Part shown: positions 17,406-27,441 of the stretch, in pieces | Numbering within the stretch: the first letter of the stretch is position 1 | Layout of the letters: each line of letters starts with the position of its first letter | Origin: Alpinimonas psychrophila | GTDB lineage: Bacteria; Actinomycetota; Actinomycetes; Actinomycetales; Microbacteriaceae | Assembly (NCBI RefSeq): GCF_014137865.1 | Contig: NZ_JACGWU010000001.1 | Span: 372,001-436,000 of the forward strand | Direction of reading: 5' to 3' | Length of the DNA stretch: 64,000 nucleotides | Translations under genes and position numbers: made by a program | Notes under the pieces: model-generated | What the model was told of the DNA's origin: nothing | Databases searched by the model: none | What the model saw: only the letters and a program-made list of their open reading frames with translations

Positions 17406-18233
17406 GTGATTGGTGCTCCTGACGTTCCTGAACCCGTAGGTCAGCGATTAGATACGGCTCTGACAGAGCGTGGAATTGCGCGTTCCCGAACGCATGCCGC
17501 CGAGTTGATTGCCACTGGGCGCGTGCGCATCGGCGGCAAGGCCGTTATTAAGGCCTCCTACCGGGTTCCCGAGGGCACCGAGATAACGGTAGACCGTCTC
17601 GATCACTACGTTTCCCGCGCTGCCCACAAGCTCATGGCCGGGCTTGATGCTTTTGCTGTGGATGTTGCGGGGCGCGATTGCCTCGACATCGGGGCGTCAA
17701 CCGGTGGTTTCACGCAGGTCTTGCTGGAGCGGGGCGCCCGAGAAGTTGTCGCGCTCGACGTTGGTCACACTCAGATTTCTCCCCTTCTGCGCAGTGACGA
17801 GCGCGTGAAAGTACTTGAGGGTGTCAACGCCCGTTATCTCACACCCGAAAATTTGACGGGACTGCTCGGGGTACCGTTCGCGGCCACCGTGGTGGTCGCT
17901 GACCTTTCCTTCATCTCCTTGACCATGGTGATTCCTGCACTGAAAGCGACGGCAGCGCCGGATACCGACTTCATTTTCTTGATCAAGCCCCAGTTCGAGG
18001 TCGGTAAGACGCGCATCCGCGAGGGCATCGTAACGAATCCAGCATTGCGCAGTGACGCCGTCACCAAGGTGCTGTGGGCAGCGTTCGACAACGGTCTCGG
18101 TACGGCGGGACTCATTTCCTCCCCCATCATTGGGGCGCTCGGAAACCACGAATTTGTTGTCTGGTTTTCTGCTTCGCGGGGCACGAATCCGACAGAATGG
18201 TTAGACACGGTCACCAAGCTGGCGGGAGCCTAG
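17406..18233 (+). CDS. tlyA: TlyA family rRNA 2'-O-methyltransferase
   Basis: Protein of 275 residues with an N-terminal S4 RNA-binding domain (QRLDTALTERGIARSR and GRVRIGGK), an interdomain linker, and a C-terminal FtsJ-like methyltransferase. The SAM motif is LDIGASTGGFTQVLLERGA near residue 80. TlyA proteins methylate ribosomal RNA (16S C1409 and/or 23S C1920 in mycobacteria), affecting capreomycin sensitivity. The long S4-containing form is typical of actinobacteria. GTG start; the stop is 2 bases from the NAD kinase ATG, so these are cotranscribed. Confidence 0.92.
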   Translation: MIGAPDVPEPVGQRLDTALTERGIARSRTHAAELIATGRVRIGGKAVIKASYRVPEGTEITVDRLDHYVSRAAHKLMAGLDAFAVDVAGRDCLDIGASTGGFTQVLLERGAREVVALDVGHTQISPLLRSDERVKVLEGVNARYLTPENLTGLLGVPFAATVVVADLSFISLTMVIPALKATAAPDTDFIFLIKPQFEVGKTRIREGIVTNPALRSDAVTKVLWAAFDNGLGTAGLISSPIIGALGNHEFVVWFSASRGTNPTEWLDTVTKLAGA

Positions 18234-18235
18234 GG

Positions 18236-19165
18236 ATGTCGCAAGACACGCGCTATATCCTCGTCGTCTCCCATGCCACGCAGGCCGCACCACTGGAGGC
18301 CTCCGTTCAGGTGTGCCGCCTTTTGCGTGATGCTGGTGTCGTACCGGTGCTTCGTGAGGTGGAACTGGCGGCCGTTGCCGCAGTGGCCCCCGATCTCGAC
18401 TCGATTGCCGTGCTGGAGCACGACGTCTCGATCGCCGACATTGAGTGCGCAATTGTCGTGGGCGGCGATGGAACCATCCTGCGCGCCGCCGAGCTGTTGA
18501 GGGGCGCTACCGTTCCTCTTCTGGGAGTGAACCTTGGCCACGTTGGTTTCCTGGCCGAGACCGAGAGCGACGGCATCGCCGACACCGTCCAGCGGGTGCT
18601 GGCACGTGAGTACACCGTTGAAGAGCGTTTGACCCTTTCGGTGCGCGTGAAATTGGGCACGACGGTTGTCTTTCAATCGTGGGCGCTCAACGAAGCGACC
18701 GTGGAGAAGGCCAGTCGGGAGCGCATGCTCGAAGTTGTGATCGAAGTGGACCGCCGGCCACTTTCTTCTTTTGGCTGCGACGGCATCATCATGGCGACCC
18801 CCACCGGTTCAACGGCCTACGCCTTCTCGGCGGGAGGCCCCGTCATTTGGCCCACCGTCGACGCGCTGCTTCTCGTTCCAATGTCGGCCCATGCCCTTTT
18901 TGCTCGTCCTCTCGTCGTTGGCCCGGAGTCGTCGCTAGCGGTAGAAATCATCAAACGCGGCACGGCTGAGAACGGTGTCAACGGTGTGCTGTGGTGTGAC
19001 GGGCGTCGCACCTTCGACCTTCCTGCCGGCGCCCGTGTCATCGTGAAGCGTTCGCCGATTCCCGTCCTGCTTGCCCGCTTGCACCCGGGGCCGTTCACCG
19101 ATCGGCTCGTGACGAAGTTCACGCTTCCCGTCAATGGCTGGAGAGGCCCCGCCGCTCGTGATTGA
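18236..19165 (+). CDS. nadK: NAD kinase
   Basis: Cytosolic enzyme of 309 residues that phosphorylates NAD to NADP using ATP or polyphosphate. The catalytic glycine motif GGDGTILRAAE is near residue 77. The conserved NEATVEKASRERML and TPTGSTAYAFSAGGP follow near residues 160 and 185. The frame is open for 54 more residues upstream inside tlyA; ATG 18236 was chosen because it directly follows the tlyA stop and begins the normal N-terminus. The end overlaps the recN start. Confidence 0.93.
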   Translation: MSQDTRYILVVSHATQAAPLEASVQVCRLLRDAGVVPVLREVELAAVAAVAPDLDSIAVLEHDVSIADIECAIVVGGDGTILRAAELLRGATVPLLGVNLGHVGFLAETESDGIADTVQRVLAREYTVEERLTLSVRVKLGTTVVFQSWALNEATVEKASRERMLEVVIEVDRRPLSSFGCDGIIMATPTGSTAYAFSAGGPVIWPTVDALLLVPMSAHALFARPLVVGPESSLAVEIIKRGTAENGVNGVLWCDGRRTFDLPAGARVIVKRSPIPVLLARLHPGPFTDRLVTKFTLPVNGWRGPAARD

Positions 19166-20846
19166 GGAGATTCGCATCCGCAATCTTGGTGTTATCTCGG
19201 AGGCCATACTGCCCCTCGGCCCCGGATTTACGGCCATCACGGGTGAAACTGGCGCCGGCAAAACCATGGTTGTTACAGCTCTAGCCTTGCTCCGGGGAGC
19301 CCGCGCCGATGCGACCACCGTGCGTTCCGGAACCGACACGGCGTGGGTAGAAGGGCGCTGGCGCCTGCGCGATCCCGATGCGATTCGCGAACTTGTCACC
19401 GATGCCGGCGCCGAACTCGAAGTGGATGAGCTTTTATTGGGGCGCTCCGTCTCAGCTGAAGGGCGTTCGCGCGCGGTTGTGGGTGGCCGGTCCACTCCCG
19501 TTTCTGTACTGACCGAGCTGGGGGAGCGACTGGTTGCCGTTCACGGTCAATCGGATCAATCGCGGCTGCGTTCCACCGCTGCTCAGCGGGAGGCTCTCGA
19601 CCGTTTTGCCGGCCCGGTTTTTGCTGGTGCGCTTGCCGACTATCAGCATGCTTTCCGCCGTTGGCAGGCCAACACCACCGAATTGCGTGAGATCGTCATC
19701 GCCCAGGAGACGCGGGCCCACGAGGCGGACGAACTTCGTTTAGCGGTCTCTGAAATTGAAGCCGCGGCCCCGCAGTCCGGAGAAGACGCCACCCTCACGC
19801 TATTGGCGGAGCGTCTCACCCACACGGAGGAATTGCGAACCGCAACCGCGCTGGCGCGCGAGGCCTTGAATTCTGAGGAGGTCGATGGCACGGATGCCCT
19901 CGCCCTGGTAGATACCTCTCAGCGTCAGCTGACGCGGGTGACAGGTGTTGACCCAATTCTTGACGTCTTGGCCATAGAGCTGGCTCAGATTTCCTTCCAG
20001 GTTGCCGATGTGGCGCACCGCCTATCGAGTCATCTCGCCAATCTTGAGGGAGAGGGCGAGAACGACCTTGACCTCATTCAGGAGCGCCGGGCCGAGCTCG
20101 CCACGCTCCTGCGCAAGTTTGGCCCCACGCTCGATGACGTTATCGCGCACGCCGAATCCGGGAGCGCCCGGCTCAGCGAGTTGGAAAGCGACGGGGAACG
20201 CATCACCGAACTCACCACCATCGTCAACACCGATCTGACCCTGCTGGTGGACGGCGCCATCGCTCTTCATGACATTCGCGTGGAGGCCTCCACCCGCCTC
20301 GCCGCCCTTGTCACGGCCGAGCTTGCGGCCCTCGCCATGCCCGATGCGGAGCTTTTTGTGACCGTCACCGAGGTTCCCGAACCCACTTTGCAGGGTGCCG
20401 ACGCGGTGGAGTTTTTGCTCCGCCCTCACCCGGGGGCAGAGCCTCGGCCGGTAGCGCGCAGCGCCTCCGGCGGCGAACTTTCTCGTGTGATGCTCGCTCT
20501 CGAAGTTGTCATTGCGGGCGAAGACACCGTTCCTACTTTTGTTTTCGACGAGGTTGATGCCGGTGTCGGCGGCGCTGCTGCCATTGAGGTGGGCCGCCGT
20601 TTGGCCAGGCTTTCGGAGAAGGCCCAAGTCATTGTGGTGACGCACCTGGCTCAGGTGGCGGCCTTTGCAACCAACCACCTCCGCGTTGTCAAAGACACCG
20701 GCGGCGAGGTTACGGTCAGTAGCGTGCAGGCACTTCGTGGTGAGGATCGCGTTGCAGAAATGGCGAGGTTGCTCTCGGGGCTCCCCGATTCAGCGAGCGG
20801 TCTCGCACACGCCCGCGAATTGATCGAACTGGCTGCCGCTCGCTGA
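19158..20846 (+). CDS. recN: DNA repair protein RecN
   Basis: SMC-like ATPase of 562 residues acting in recombinational repair of double-strand breaks. Walker [10 protein letters not shown] is near residue 33. A long helical coiled-coil region spans about 150-370, and the C-terminal ABC signature [16 protein letters not shown] and Walker [13 protein letters not shown] complete the ATPase head. GTG 19158 gives the family-typical start [11 protein letters not shown] and an 8-base overlap with nadK; the ATG at 19134 would add eight residues. Confidence 0.92.
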   Translation: MIEEIRIRNLGVISEAILPLGPGFTAITGETGAGKTMVVTALALLRGARADATTVRSGTDTAWVEGRWRLRDPDAIRELVTDAGAELEVDELLLGRSVSAEGRSRAVVGGRSTPVSVLTELGERLVAVHGQSDQSRLRSTAAQREALDRFAGPVFAGALADYQHAFRRWQANTTELREIVIAQETRAHEADELRLAVSEIEAAAPQSGEDATLTLLAERLTHTEELRTATALAREALNSEEVDGTDALALVDTSQRQLTRVTGVDPILDVLAIELAQISFQVADVAHRLSSHLANLEGEGENDLDLIQERRAELATLLRKFGPTLDDVIAHAESGSARLSELESDGERITELTTIVNTDLTLLVDGAIALHDIRVEASTRLAALVTAELAALAMPDAELFVTVTEVPEPTLQGADAVEFLLRPHPGAEPRPVARSASGGELSRVMLALEVVIAGEDTVPTFVFDEVDAGVGGAAAIEVGRRLARLSEKAQVIVVTHLAQVAAFATNHLRVVKDTGGEVTVSSVQALRGEDRVAEMARLLSGLPDSASGLAHARELIELAAAR

Positions 20847-20860
20847 TAGAGTTGAACCCC

Positions 20861-22537
20861 GTGGCGGACACTTCGGAAATCAGCGTAACCAAGCACATTT
20901 TTGTCACCGGGGGCGTCGTTTCGTCGCTCGGTAAAGGTCTTACGGCCGCAAGTCTGGGCAATCTTCTTACCGCACGTGGTCTCCGCGTTGTCATGCAGAA
21001 ACTTGACCCTTACCTTAACGTTGATCCCGGCACGATGAACCCGTTTCAACACGGCGAAGTCTTTGTCACCGATGACGGCGCCGAGACCGACCTCGACATC
21101 GGCCACTACGAGCGTTTTCTCAACATCAACCTCGGTCAGGCCGCCAACGTCACCACGGGCCAGATTTACTCGCAGGTTATTGCCAAGGAACGCCGCGGCG
21201 AGTACTTAGGCGACACCGTTCAGGTTATCCCGCACATCACCGATGAGATCAAGCGCCGCATGCGCTTGCAGGCTGAAGATGCCGTCAAGCCCGATGTCAT
21301 CATCACTGAAATTGGTGGCACCGTCGGCGACATTGAAAGCCAGCCTTTCATTGAGGCTGCCCGTCAGGTTCGTCATGAACTTGGTCGTAAGAATGTGTTC
21401 TTTGTGCACGTTTCCCTGGTTCCATTCATGGGCGCCTCGGGGGAGCAAAAGACCAAGCCCACCCAGCACTCGGTTGCCGCATTGCGCTCCATCGGGATCC
21501 AACCCGACGCTCTGGTTCTTCGCAGCGACCGCCCCGTCACCGATTCCAATAAGCGCAAAATTGCGCTCATGTGCGACGTTGACGAAGACGCGGTTGTCAA
21601 CGCCATTGATGTCTCGTCGATCTATGACATCCCCACCATGCTGCACACGCAGGGCCTCGACAGCTACATTGTCGCGCAGCTCGGGCTCGTCTGTGGTGAG
21701 GTCAATTGGAACGGTTGGGCTGAACTGCTCGCGGCCGTTCACGATCCCTCGCACGAGGTCACGATCGGTCTGGTTGGAAAATACATCGACTTGCCCGACG
21801 CTTATCTCTCCGTCACCGAAGCTTTGCGTGCCGGCGGTTTTGCCCACCGCACCAAGGTCAACATCCGTTGGATTCCATCCGACGATTGCGAAGATCCCGA
21901 GGAAGCGGCCAAGAACCTTGGCGACCTCGACGGCATCTGTGTGCCCGGTGGTTTCGGCATCCGCGGCATCGAAGGCAAGCTGGGCGCGCTCACGTTCGCG
22001 CGGGAGAACGGTATTCCCACGCTTGGTTTGTGCCTCGGGCTCCAGTGCATGGTCATTGAATACGCACGCACGCGAGCTGGCCTCGCCGACGCGTCTTCCT
22101 CGGAATTCGACCCAGAAACCCCCACTCCGGTGATCGCCACGATGGCCGAGCAGATTGACATCATCAACGCGGGAGATATGGGCGGAACAATGCGCCTTGG
22201 CCTCTACCCTGCAGCCCTCACCAAGGGGTCTTTGGCGGCGGAGTTGTATGGTTCCGAACTGATCGACGAGCGTCACCGTCACCGCTACGAGGTCAACAAC
22301 GCTTACCGTAGCCAGATCGAAGCGGCCGGCCTTGTCTTCTCCGGAACGTCCCCCGACGGCCAGCTCGTGGAGTTCGTTGAGTTACCGCGCGCGATTCACC
22401 CGTTCTACATCGCAACCCAGGCGCACCCCGAGCTTCGCTCGCGCCCCAACCACGCTCACCCTCTCTTTGCTGGATTGGTGGAGGCATCGTTGGCACGTCA
22501 ACAGGCCAGTCGCTTGTTTGACATCGACGAAGCCTAA
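20861..22537 (+). CDS. pyrG: CTP synthase
   Basis: Enzyme of 558 residues that makes CTP from UTP with ATP and glutamine. The N-terminal synthetase domain starts with [20 protein letters not shown]. The C-terminal glutamine amidotransferase has an oxyanion loop PGGFGIRG and nucleophile elbow [11 protein letters not shown] near residue 390. GTG 20861 chosen over TTG 20852 because it begins a normal N-terminus; spacing to recN is only 14 bases. Housekeeping gene of the tlyA-recN-pyrG block. Confidence 0.95.
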   Translation: MADTSEISVTKHIFVTGGVVSSLGKGLTAASLGNLLTARGLRVVMQKLDPYLNVDPGTMNPFQHGEVFVTDDGAETDLDIGHYERFLNINLGQAANVTTGQIYSQVIAKERRGEYLGDTVQVIPHITDEIKRRMRLQAEDAVKPDVIITEIGGTVGDIESQPFIEAARQVRHELGRKNVFFVHVSLVPFMGASGEQKTKPTQHSVAALRSIGIQPDALVLRSDRPVTDSNKRKIALMCDVDEDAVVNAIDVSSIYDIPTMLHTQGLDSYIVAQLGLVCGEVNWNGWAELLAAVHDPSHEVTIGLVGKYIDLPDAYLSVTEALRAGGFAHRTKVNIRWIPSDDCEDPEEAAKNLGDLDGICVPGGFGIRGIEGKLGALTFARENGIPTLGLCLGLQCMVIEYARTRAGLADASSSEFDPETPTPVIATMAEQIDIINAGDMGGTMRLGLYPAALTKGSLAAELYGSELIDERHRHRYEVNNAYRSQIEAAGLVFSGTSPDGQLVEFVELPRAIHPFYIATQAHPELRSRPNHAHPLFAGLVEASLARQQASRLFDIDEA

Positions 22538-22546
22538 ACCGACGCC

Positions 22547-23215
22547 ATGCGAGAAGCTATCGAGGCCTCGGGGCTCAACGATGACGAGGCCCTCCTCGAC
22601 CAGCCCGCCGACGTCGAGATTGTTGATGAGTCGATTGTTTTCACGGGGCGGGTGTGGAACATCCGTCATGAGACTTTTCGCTATAACGCCGAGATCCTTG
22701 GGCGCGACTTTGTGGCCCACACGGGAGCCGTTGCCGTGCTGGTTCTCGATGACAGCGACCGAATTCTCGCGATACGCCAATACCGTCACGCCGTTCGCCT
22801 GTGCGAGTGGGAGATTCCCGCCGGACTGCTCGATGTGGAGGGTGAAGACCCACTAGCGGCAGCCAAGCGAGAACTCGCCGAAGAAGTGGACCTCGAGGCC
22901 GATGACTGGAGTGTGCTCTCCGACTATTCGACGACTCCTGGCGGGAGCAACGAGATTGTGCGCATTTATGTGGCGCGCGGTCTGCGCAAAATTGAGCACG
23001 CCTATGTTCGCACGGGCGAAGAGGCCGACATCGAAATGCGCTGGGTGAACCTCGACGACGCGTATGAAGCGGCGCTGAATCGGCAGATCACGAACTCCGT
23101 CATTTTGATTGCCGTTTTGAGCGCCTATGCTTCGCGCTCGCGCGGTTGGAGCACGCTGATTCCCGGTGATTCGCCTTGGCCAATGCGTCGCTGGCGGGAT
23201 GCGACCTCACAATGA
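22547..23215 (+). CDS. NUDIX hydrolase, ADP-ribose pyrophosphatase-like
   Basis: Protein of 222 residues. The NUDIX helix is GEDPLAAAKRELAEEVDLEA near residue 100, preceded by WEIPAGLLDVEG as in ADP-ribose pyrophosphatases of the NudF group. It would hydrolyse ADP-ribose or related nucleoside diphosphate sugars. The final Gly of the canonical box (REUXEEXGU) is Asp here (EEVDL), a common variation that leaves the metal-binding glutamates intact. Its stop overlaps the xerD ATG (ATGA). Substrate not fixed by sequence. Confidence 0.85.
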   Translation: MREAIEASGLNDDEALLDQPADVEIVDESIVFTGRVWNIRHETFRYNAEILGRDFVAHTGAVAVLVLDDSDRILAIRQYRHAVRLCEWEIPAGLLDVEGEDPLAAAKRELAEEVDLEADDWSVLSDYSTTPGGSNEIVRIYVARGLRKIEHAYVRTGEEADIEMRWVNLDDAYEAALNRQITNSVILIAVLSAYASRSRGWSTLIPGDSPWPMRRWRDATSQ

Positions 23216-24120
23216 CTTTCGAGCGCGCGCGGAGTAACTACCTGCGTTATGTCTCGATTGAACGGGGTCTGTCGGCCAACACTGTGGCCGCCTATACGCG
23301 TGACCTCAGCGCTTATGCCGAGTGGATGCTTGCCCGCGGCATCACAGACGTAGGCGCCGTGACCCTGCCGCATGTGAGTGCCTACCTGCAGTCTTTGGTC
23401 ACACGGGCCGAAAAACCGTTGACGGCGTCCAGTCAATCCCGAATGCTGTCCTCGATTCGTGGTTTCCACAAGTTTTTGGTCGAAGAATCCGTTTTGGAGA
23501 CGGATGTCACCGTCGATCTTGCCCCGCCAAAACTACCCAAACGCCTGCCCAAGGCGATCACGATCGACCAGATGGCGGCACTCCTGGCGGCCGTCGAGGG
23601 CGAAGAAGATGTTCAGATGCGGGACCGCGCTCTCCTCGAACTTCTTTATGCCACCGGGGCACGCATCACCGAAGCGGTGTCGCTGAACGTGGATGATGTT
23701 TTGGGCGATGATGGGCTCATCCGCCTGCGCGGCAAGGGCGGCAAACAGAGAATCGTGCCGGTCGGTTCCTACGCCCGCGCTGCCCTCGATGCCTACCTCG
23801 TTCGTGTTCGACCGGTCTACTCCGCCAATGGCTTGGCCACTCCGGCACTTTTTCTCGGCCCGCGAGGCGCCAGAGTGTCCCGGCAGATGGCATGGCTCAT
23901 CATTCGGGAGGCGGGGGAGCGCGCCAAGCTGAACATTGAGCTCTCGCCACACACCTTTCGCCACAGTTTTGCGACGCACCTTTTGGCCGGCGGGGCAGAC
24001 GTGAGAGTCGTGCAGGAACTCCTCGGTCATGCATCCGTTGCCACCACCCAGATCTACACGCTGGTAACGGCCGATACGTTGCGAGAAAGCTACATCACGG
24101 CACACCCGCGCGCTCGGTAA
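23212..24120 (+). CDS. xerD: Site-specific tyrosine recombinase XerD
   Basis: Recombinase of 302 residues resolving chromosome dimers at dif with its partner XerC. The N-terminal SAM-like core-binding domain (RSNYLRYVSIERGLSANTVA) precedes a catalytic domain with Arg in YATGARITEA, the box HTFRHSFATHLL, LGHASVATTQIYT, and the nucleophile Tyr in QIYT. Position between a NUDIX gene and parA-scpAB is standard for actinobacterial xerD, so this is a chromosomal housekeeping enzyme and not the missing integrase of the island at 31-52 kb. ATG 23212 overlaps the NUDIX stop. Confidence 0.93.
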   Translation: MTFERARSNYLRYVSIERGLSANTVAAYTRDLSAYAEWMLARGITDVGAVTLPHVSAYLQSLVTRAEKPLTASSQSRMLSSIRGFHKFLVEESVLETDVTVDLAPPKLPKRLPKAITIDQMAALLAAVEGEEDVQMRDRALLELLYATGARITEAVSLNVDDVLGDDGLIRLRGKGGKQRIVPVGSYARAALDAYLVRVRPVYSANGLATPALFLGPRGARVSRQMAWLIIREAGERAKLNIELSPHTFRHSFATHLLAGGADVRVVQELLGHASVATTQIYTLVTADTLRESYITAHPRAR

Positions 24121-24203
24121 GAAGCCTCGGCAAACCCGTAGAATTGCACAGCACCAACGAACGCGGGTTTCCCGCCACAATTTCACCCGGGAGGGCGGCA
24201 CCA

Positions 24204-25067
24204 GTGGCATTTGTTTACAAGGATGGCGTGAAAGTCGGCGCAACAGGGCGGCCCCTGCGTGATTTCGCGGTTCCCCCCACGCTGTCATCTCACGGCCCGG
24301 CGCGCATTATCGCCATGTGCAACCAAAAAGGCGGTGTCGGCAAAACGACGACCACGATCTCTCTGGCGGCATCGCTGGCCGAATATGGCCGCAAAGTTTT
24401 GGCCGTGGACTTCGACCCGCAGGGCGCGCTTTCGGCCGGTCTTGGCGTGCCTACCCACGACGTGCCTACCGTGTACGACCTCCTTCGGGGCATTGAAAAG
24501 GATGCCTCCAAGGTGATCCAGCACACCTCGGTTCCTGGTCTCGACGTCATGCCCGCCAACATCGATCTCTCGGCAGCAGAAGTGCACCTCATCAACGAAG
24601 TTGCGCGCGAGCAGATTTTGGCCGGCATCTTGCGCCAGGTGCGTAACGACTACGATGTTATTTTCATTGACTGCCAGCCATCCTTGGGGCTGCTGACGGT
24701 GAACGCCCTGACCGCGGCTCACGGAGTGCTCATTCCGCTGGAGTGCGAGTTCTTTGCCTTGCGCGGAGTGGCCCTGCTGATTGAGACCATCGACAAGGTG
24801 CGGGACCGCCTGAACCCAGCCATCGAGTTGGACGGAATCGTTGCCACCATGTTTGACCCCCGCACCCTGCACTCGCGTGAGGTGATTGACCGCGTCGTCG
24901 AAACCTTTGGCGACAAGGTGCTCGATACCGTGATTGGTCGTACCGTCAAATTCCCGGATGCTTCGGTGGCCGGCCAGCCCATCACCCAGTTTGCGCCCGA
25001 GCACGCGGCAGCCCACGCCTACCGTCAGCTTGCCCGAGAACTGATCGAACGTGGCGCTGTCGCTTAA
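24204..25067 (+). CDS. ParA/Soj family ATPase linked to scpAB
   Basis: Deviant Walker ATPase of 287 residues with CNQKGGVGKTTTTISLA near residue 37 and the switch region VDFDPQGALSAGLG. It belongs to the ParA family that acts in chromosome segregation. GTG 24204 has GGGAGGG 8 bases upstream. The copy next to scpA and scpB is widely conserved in actinobacteria and distinct from the parAB pair near oriC. The end overlaps scpA by 17 bases. Confidence 0.88.
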   Translation: MAFVYKDGVKVGATGRPLRDFAVPPTLSSHGPARIIAMCNQKGGVGKTTTTISLAASLAEYGRKVLAVDFDPQGALSAGLGVPTHDVPTVYDLLRGIEKDASKVIQHTSVPGLDVMPANIDLSAAEVHLINEVAREQILAGILRQVRNDYDVIFIDCQPSLGLLTVNALTAAHGVLIPLECEFFALRGVALLIETIDKVRDRLNPAIELDGIVATMFDPRTLHSREVIDRVVETFGDKVLDTVIGRTVKFPDASVAGQPITQFAPEHAAAHAYRQLARELIERGAVA

Positions 25068-25896
25068 TTCGCAGCAGCTCATTTCTCAGCCCTCTGAGGA
25101 GCCAGGCTTTCGCGTTGCCGTTCACGGGTTCGAGGGTCCGTTTGACCTGCTGCTCTCGCTCATTGCCAAGCACGAATTGGACATTACCGAGATATCGTTG
25201 AGCGCCGTCACCGACGAGTTCATCCAGTATCTCAAGGGTCTGAATACGGCTGAAGAACTCGATCAGGCCACAGAATTCTTGGTCGTCGCTGCGACACTCC
25301 TTGACCTCAAGGTTGCGGGGTTGCTTCCCCAAGGGGAACTCGTCGACGCCGAAGATGCGGCCTTGTTTGAGGCCCGCGACATGTTGTTTGCCAGACTTTT
25401 GCAGTACCGGGCCTTCAAAGACGTGTCAATCTGGTTTGCGAATTCCCTGGAAACCGAATCCACGCGGCACCCCCGAATGGTGCGCCTCGAGGATCGGTTT
25501 CGCCGCAGTGTCCCCGAACTCGTGTGGACCGCAAGCCCCGAAGATTTTGCCACGCTCGCCCTTCTCGCTTTAGCCCCCCGCGAGATTCCCGTTGTTGGCT
25601 TGGATCACCTACACGCCCCCCTGGTCAGTATTCGGGAGCAGGCCGCGATTGTGGTCGCTGCCCTTCGCCAGGGCCGGCCCCTCACCTTTAGAGAGTTAAT
25701 TGCGGATGTTGGCCTGGCTGGCATGATGGTCGCCGGCGTCATCGTGGCCCGCTTTTTGGCAGTGCTCGAGCTGTATCGCCACTCCGCTATCACCTTTGAG
25801 CAAGACGAACCACTGGGGGAGTTGACCCTCAGTTGGGCCGCCACCAGTTGGTCCGATGAGAACCTCGCCAATCTCGGAGCAGACTATGACCGATAA
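25051..25896 (+). CDS. scpA: Segregation and condensation protein A
   Basis: Kleisin subunit of 281 residues that bridges the SMC dimer and binds ScpB. The N-terminal segment VHGFEGPFDLLLSLIAKHELDI is diagnostic, with the winged-helix SMC-cap region near the C-terminus (VGLAGMMVAGVIVARFLAVLE). GTG start inside the parA end; the stop lies inside the scpB start, giving a tightly coupled parA-scpA-scpB unit. Confidence 0.93.
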   Translation: MALSLNSQQLISQPSEEPGFRVAVHGFEGPFDLLLSLIAKHELDITEISLSAVTDEFIQYLKGLNTAEELDQATEFLVVAATLLDLKVAGLLPQGELVDAEDAALFEARDMLFARLLQYRAFKDVSIWFANSLETESTRHPRMVRLEDRFRRSVPELVWTASPEDFATLALLALAPREIPVVGLDHLHAPLVSIREQAAIVVAALRQGRPLTFRELIADVGLAGMMVAGVIVARFLAVLELYRHSAITFEQDEPLGELTLSWAATSWSDENLANLGADYDR

Positions 25897-26509
25897 CACG
25901 ATTACCGATAGCACTATGACCCACAACGCTGCCGCTGCCGATACCGAAGCCGGCATGATCGCGATTGAGCGCGCGCTCGAGGCAATCTTCATGATCGCCG
26001 ACGAGCCTCAGAGTCTGGTGTCCCTTGCAACGGCTCTCAGCGTGCCGGTCAAGGCGGTGAAAGCAGCCATCGTGGCGCTCGTTCACGATCTCGATGGACA
26101 TGGCAATGGCCCCGAACGTGGCTTTGAGCTGCGTGAGGTGGGCGGCGGTTGGCGGTTCTACGTTCGTGAAAGTCTCGATTCGGTTGTGGCCGACTTCGTG
26201 CTCACCCAGAACCCCACCAAATTGTCGCAGGCCGCGCTCGAGACCCTATCGGTGATCGCCTACAAGCAACCGATAAGCCGCGGTCAAATAGCGTCGATTC
26301 GGGCCGTCAATGTGGATTCGGTCGTGCGCACCCTGGTGGGCCGCGGCATGATCACCGAGGTTCAAACCGATTCCGAAACTGGCGCAATTTTGTATGGAAC
26401 CACCGAGCTTTTGCTCGTTCAACTGGGCATCAATTCTCTTGATGACCTGCCCCACATTTCTCCGTTGCTGTCTGACGGAGCGGAAGGCTTTGATGTCGAC
26501 GCACGATAG
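25886..26509 (+). CDS. scpB: Segregation and condensation protein B
   Basis: Protein of 207 residues with two winged-helix domains that binds ScpA and completes the SMC-ScpAB condensin. Conserved segments are EAIFMIADEPQSL near residue 30 and LSVIAYKQPISRGQIASIR near residue 120. ATG 25886 chosen for its GGAG ribosome site and the 11-base overlap with scpA; an earlier frame start at 25856 would give a less usual N-terminus. The end overlaps the pseudouridine synthase start by 17 bases. Confidence 0.92.
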   Translation: MTDNTITDSTMTHNAAAADTEAGMIAIERALEAIFMIADEPQSLVSLATALSVPVKAVKAAIVALVHDLDGHGNGPERGFELREVGGGWRFYVRESLDSVVADFVLTQNPTKLSQAALETLSVIAYKQPISRGQIASIRAVNVDSVVRTLVGRGMITEVQTDSETGAILYGTTELLLVQLGINSLDDLPHISPLLSDGAEGFDVDAR

Positions 26510-27440
26510 AGACGAACGTCCCCCCATTCCGACGTGGGGAGATGAGCCCACGGGCATCCGGATTCAAAAGGTTATGGCATCGGCTGGTGTTGCCTCGCGT
26601 CGTGTCGCCGAAAACATGATTGCTCAAGGCCGTGTCAGCGTGAATGGCACCGTCGTCGTGTCGCCAGGCATGCGAGTGGATCCCGAGGTTGATCAGGTTA
26701 CGGTAGATGGCGTTGCCGTGCAGACCGACACCAGCAAGGTGTACGTCATGCTGAACAAGCCGGTCGGCATTGTGTCCTCGCTCAGCGATGACCGCGGTCG
26801 TCCTGACTTGACGCAGTTTACGAATCAGTTCGATGAGCGCCTCTTCAACGTCGGACGTCTGGATGCCGAGACCAGTGGTCTCCTGATTCTTACGAACGAC
26901 GGTGATCTGGCTCACGTTCTGGCGCACCCCAAATTTGGGGTCACGAAAACCTATATTGCCAAGGTGACCGGCAAGGTTTCTCCTCAGACGTTGAGCAAAC
27001 TCACCAAAGGAATTGAGCTCGATGACGGTTTCATTCAGGCGGATCGTGCGCGGTTGTTGACCTATTCTCAGAGTGAGGGCACCTCGTTGGTGGAGCTGAC
27101 CCTGCACTCAGGCCGCAATCGCATCGTGCGTCGCATGATGGCCGAGGTCGGGCATCCCGTTATCGAACTCGTGCGTCGTCAATTTGGGCCGCTGAACCTC
27201 GGCACGTTGCAGGTTGGCCAGTTACGTCGCCTCACGAAGGTCGAGCTGGGGCAACTCTTGACGTTGTCGCGTCCGGTCGAGGAGGCAGCGAGACCAGAGG
27301 ATTCCGTGCCAACTGACGGCGATTTTGACGCGGACGAGTTCGACGATGATGACGATGATGACGACGGTTTTGAGGCAGATCCCTGGCAAGACGAACAGGA
27401 CGCCAAAGCCGCTGAAGCGGCACAGAGGCGGGGAAAGTAA
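26493..27440 (+). CDS. rluB: Ribosomal large-subunit pseudouridine synthase (RsuA/RluB family)
   Basis: Enzyme of 315 residues that isomerises uridine in 23S rRNA. An S4 domain (IRIQKVMASAGVASRRVAE) is followed by the catalytic core with NKPVGIVSS and GRLDAETSGLLILTNDG, whose Asp is the catalytic residue. The C-terminal tail is an acidic run of eight Asp and then DGFEADPW, unusual in length for the family and possibly low-complexity expansion; three-base repeats GAT/GAC at about 27340-27366 encode it. Overlaps scpB, as in many actinobacteria. Confidence 0.9.
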   Translation: MSTHDRDERPPIPTWGDEPTGIRIQKVMASAGVASRRVAENMIAQGRVSVNGTVVVSPGMRVDPEVDQVTVDGVAVQTDTSKVYVMLNKPVGIVSSLSDDRGRPDLTQFTNQFDERLFNVGRLDAETSGLLILTNDGDLAHVLAHPKFGVTKTYIAKVTGKVSPQTLSKLTKGIELDDGFIQADRARLLTYSQSEGTSLVELTLHSGRNRIVRRMMAEVGHPVIELVRRQFGPLNLGTLQVGQLRRLTKVELGQLLTLSRPVEEAARPEDSVPTDGDFDADEFDDDDDDDDGFEADPWQDEQDAKAAEAAQRRGK

Positions 27441-27441
27441 C

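Noticed and set aside
23212-24120. XerD as the integrase of the 31-52 kb island
   Set aside because: It lies 7 kb outside the element in the conserved NUDIX-xerD-parA-scpAB order and has the length of a chromosomal Xer recombinase.
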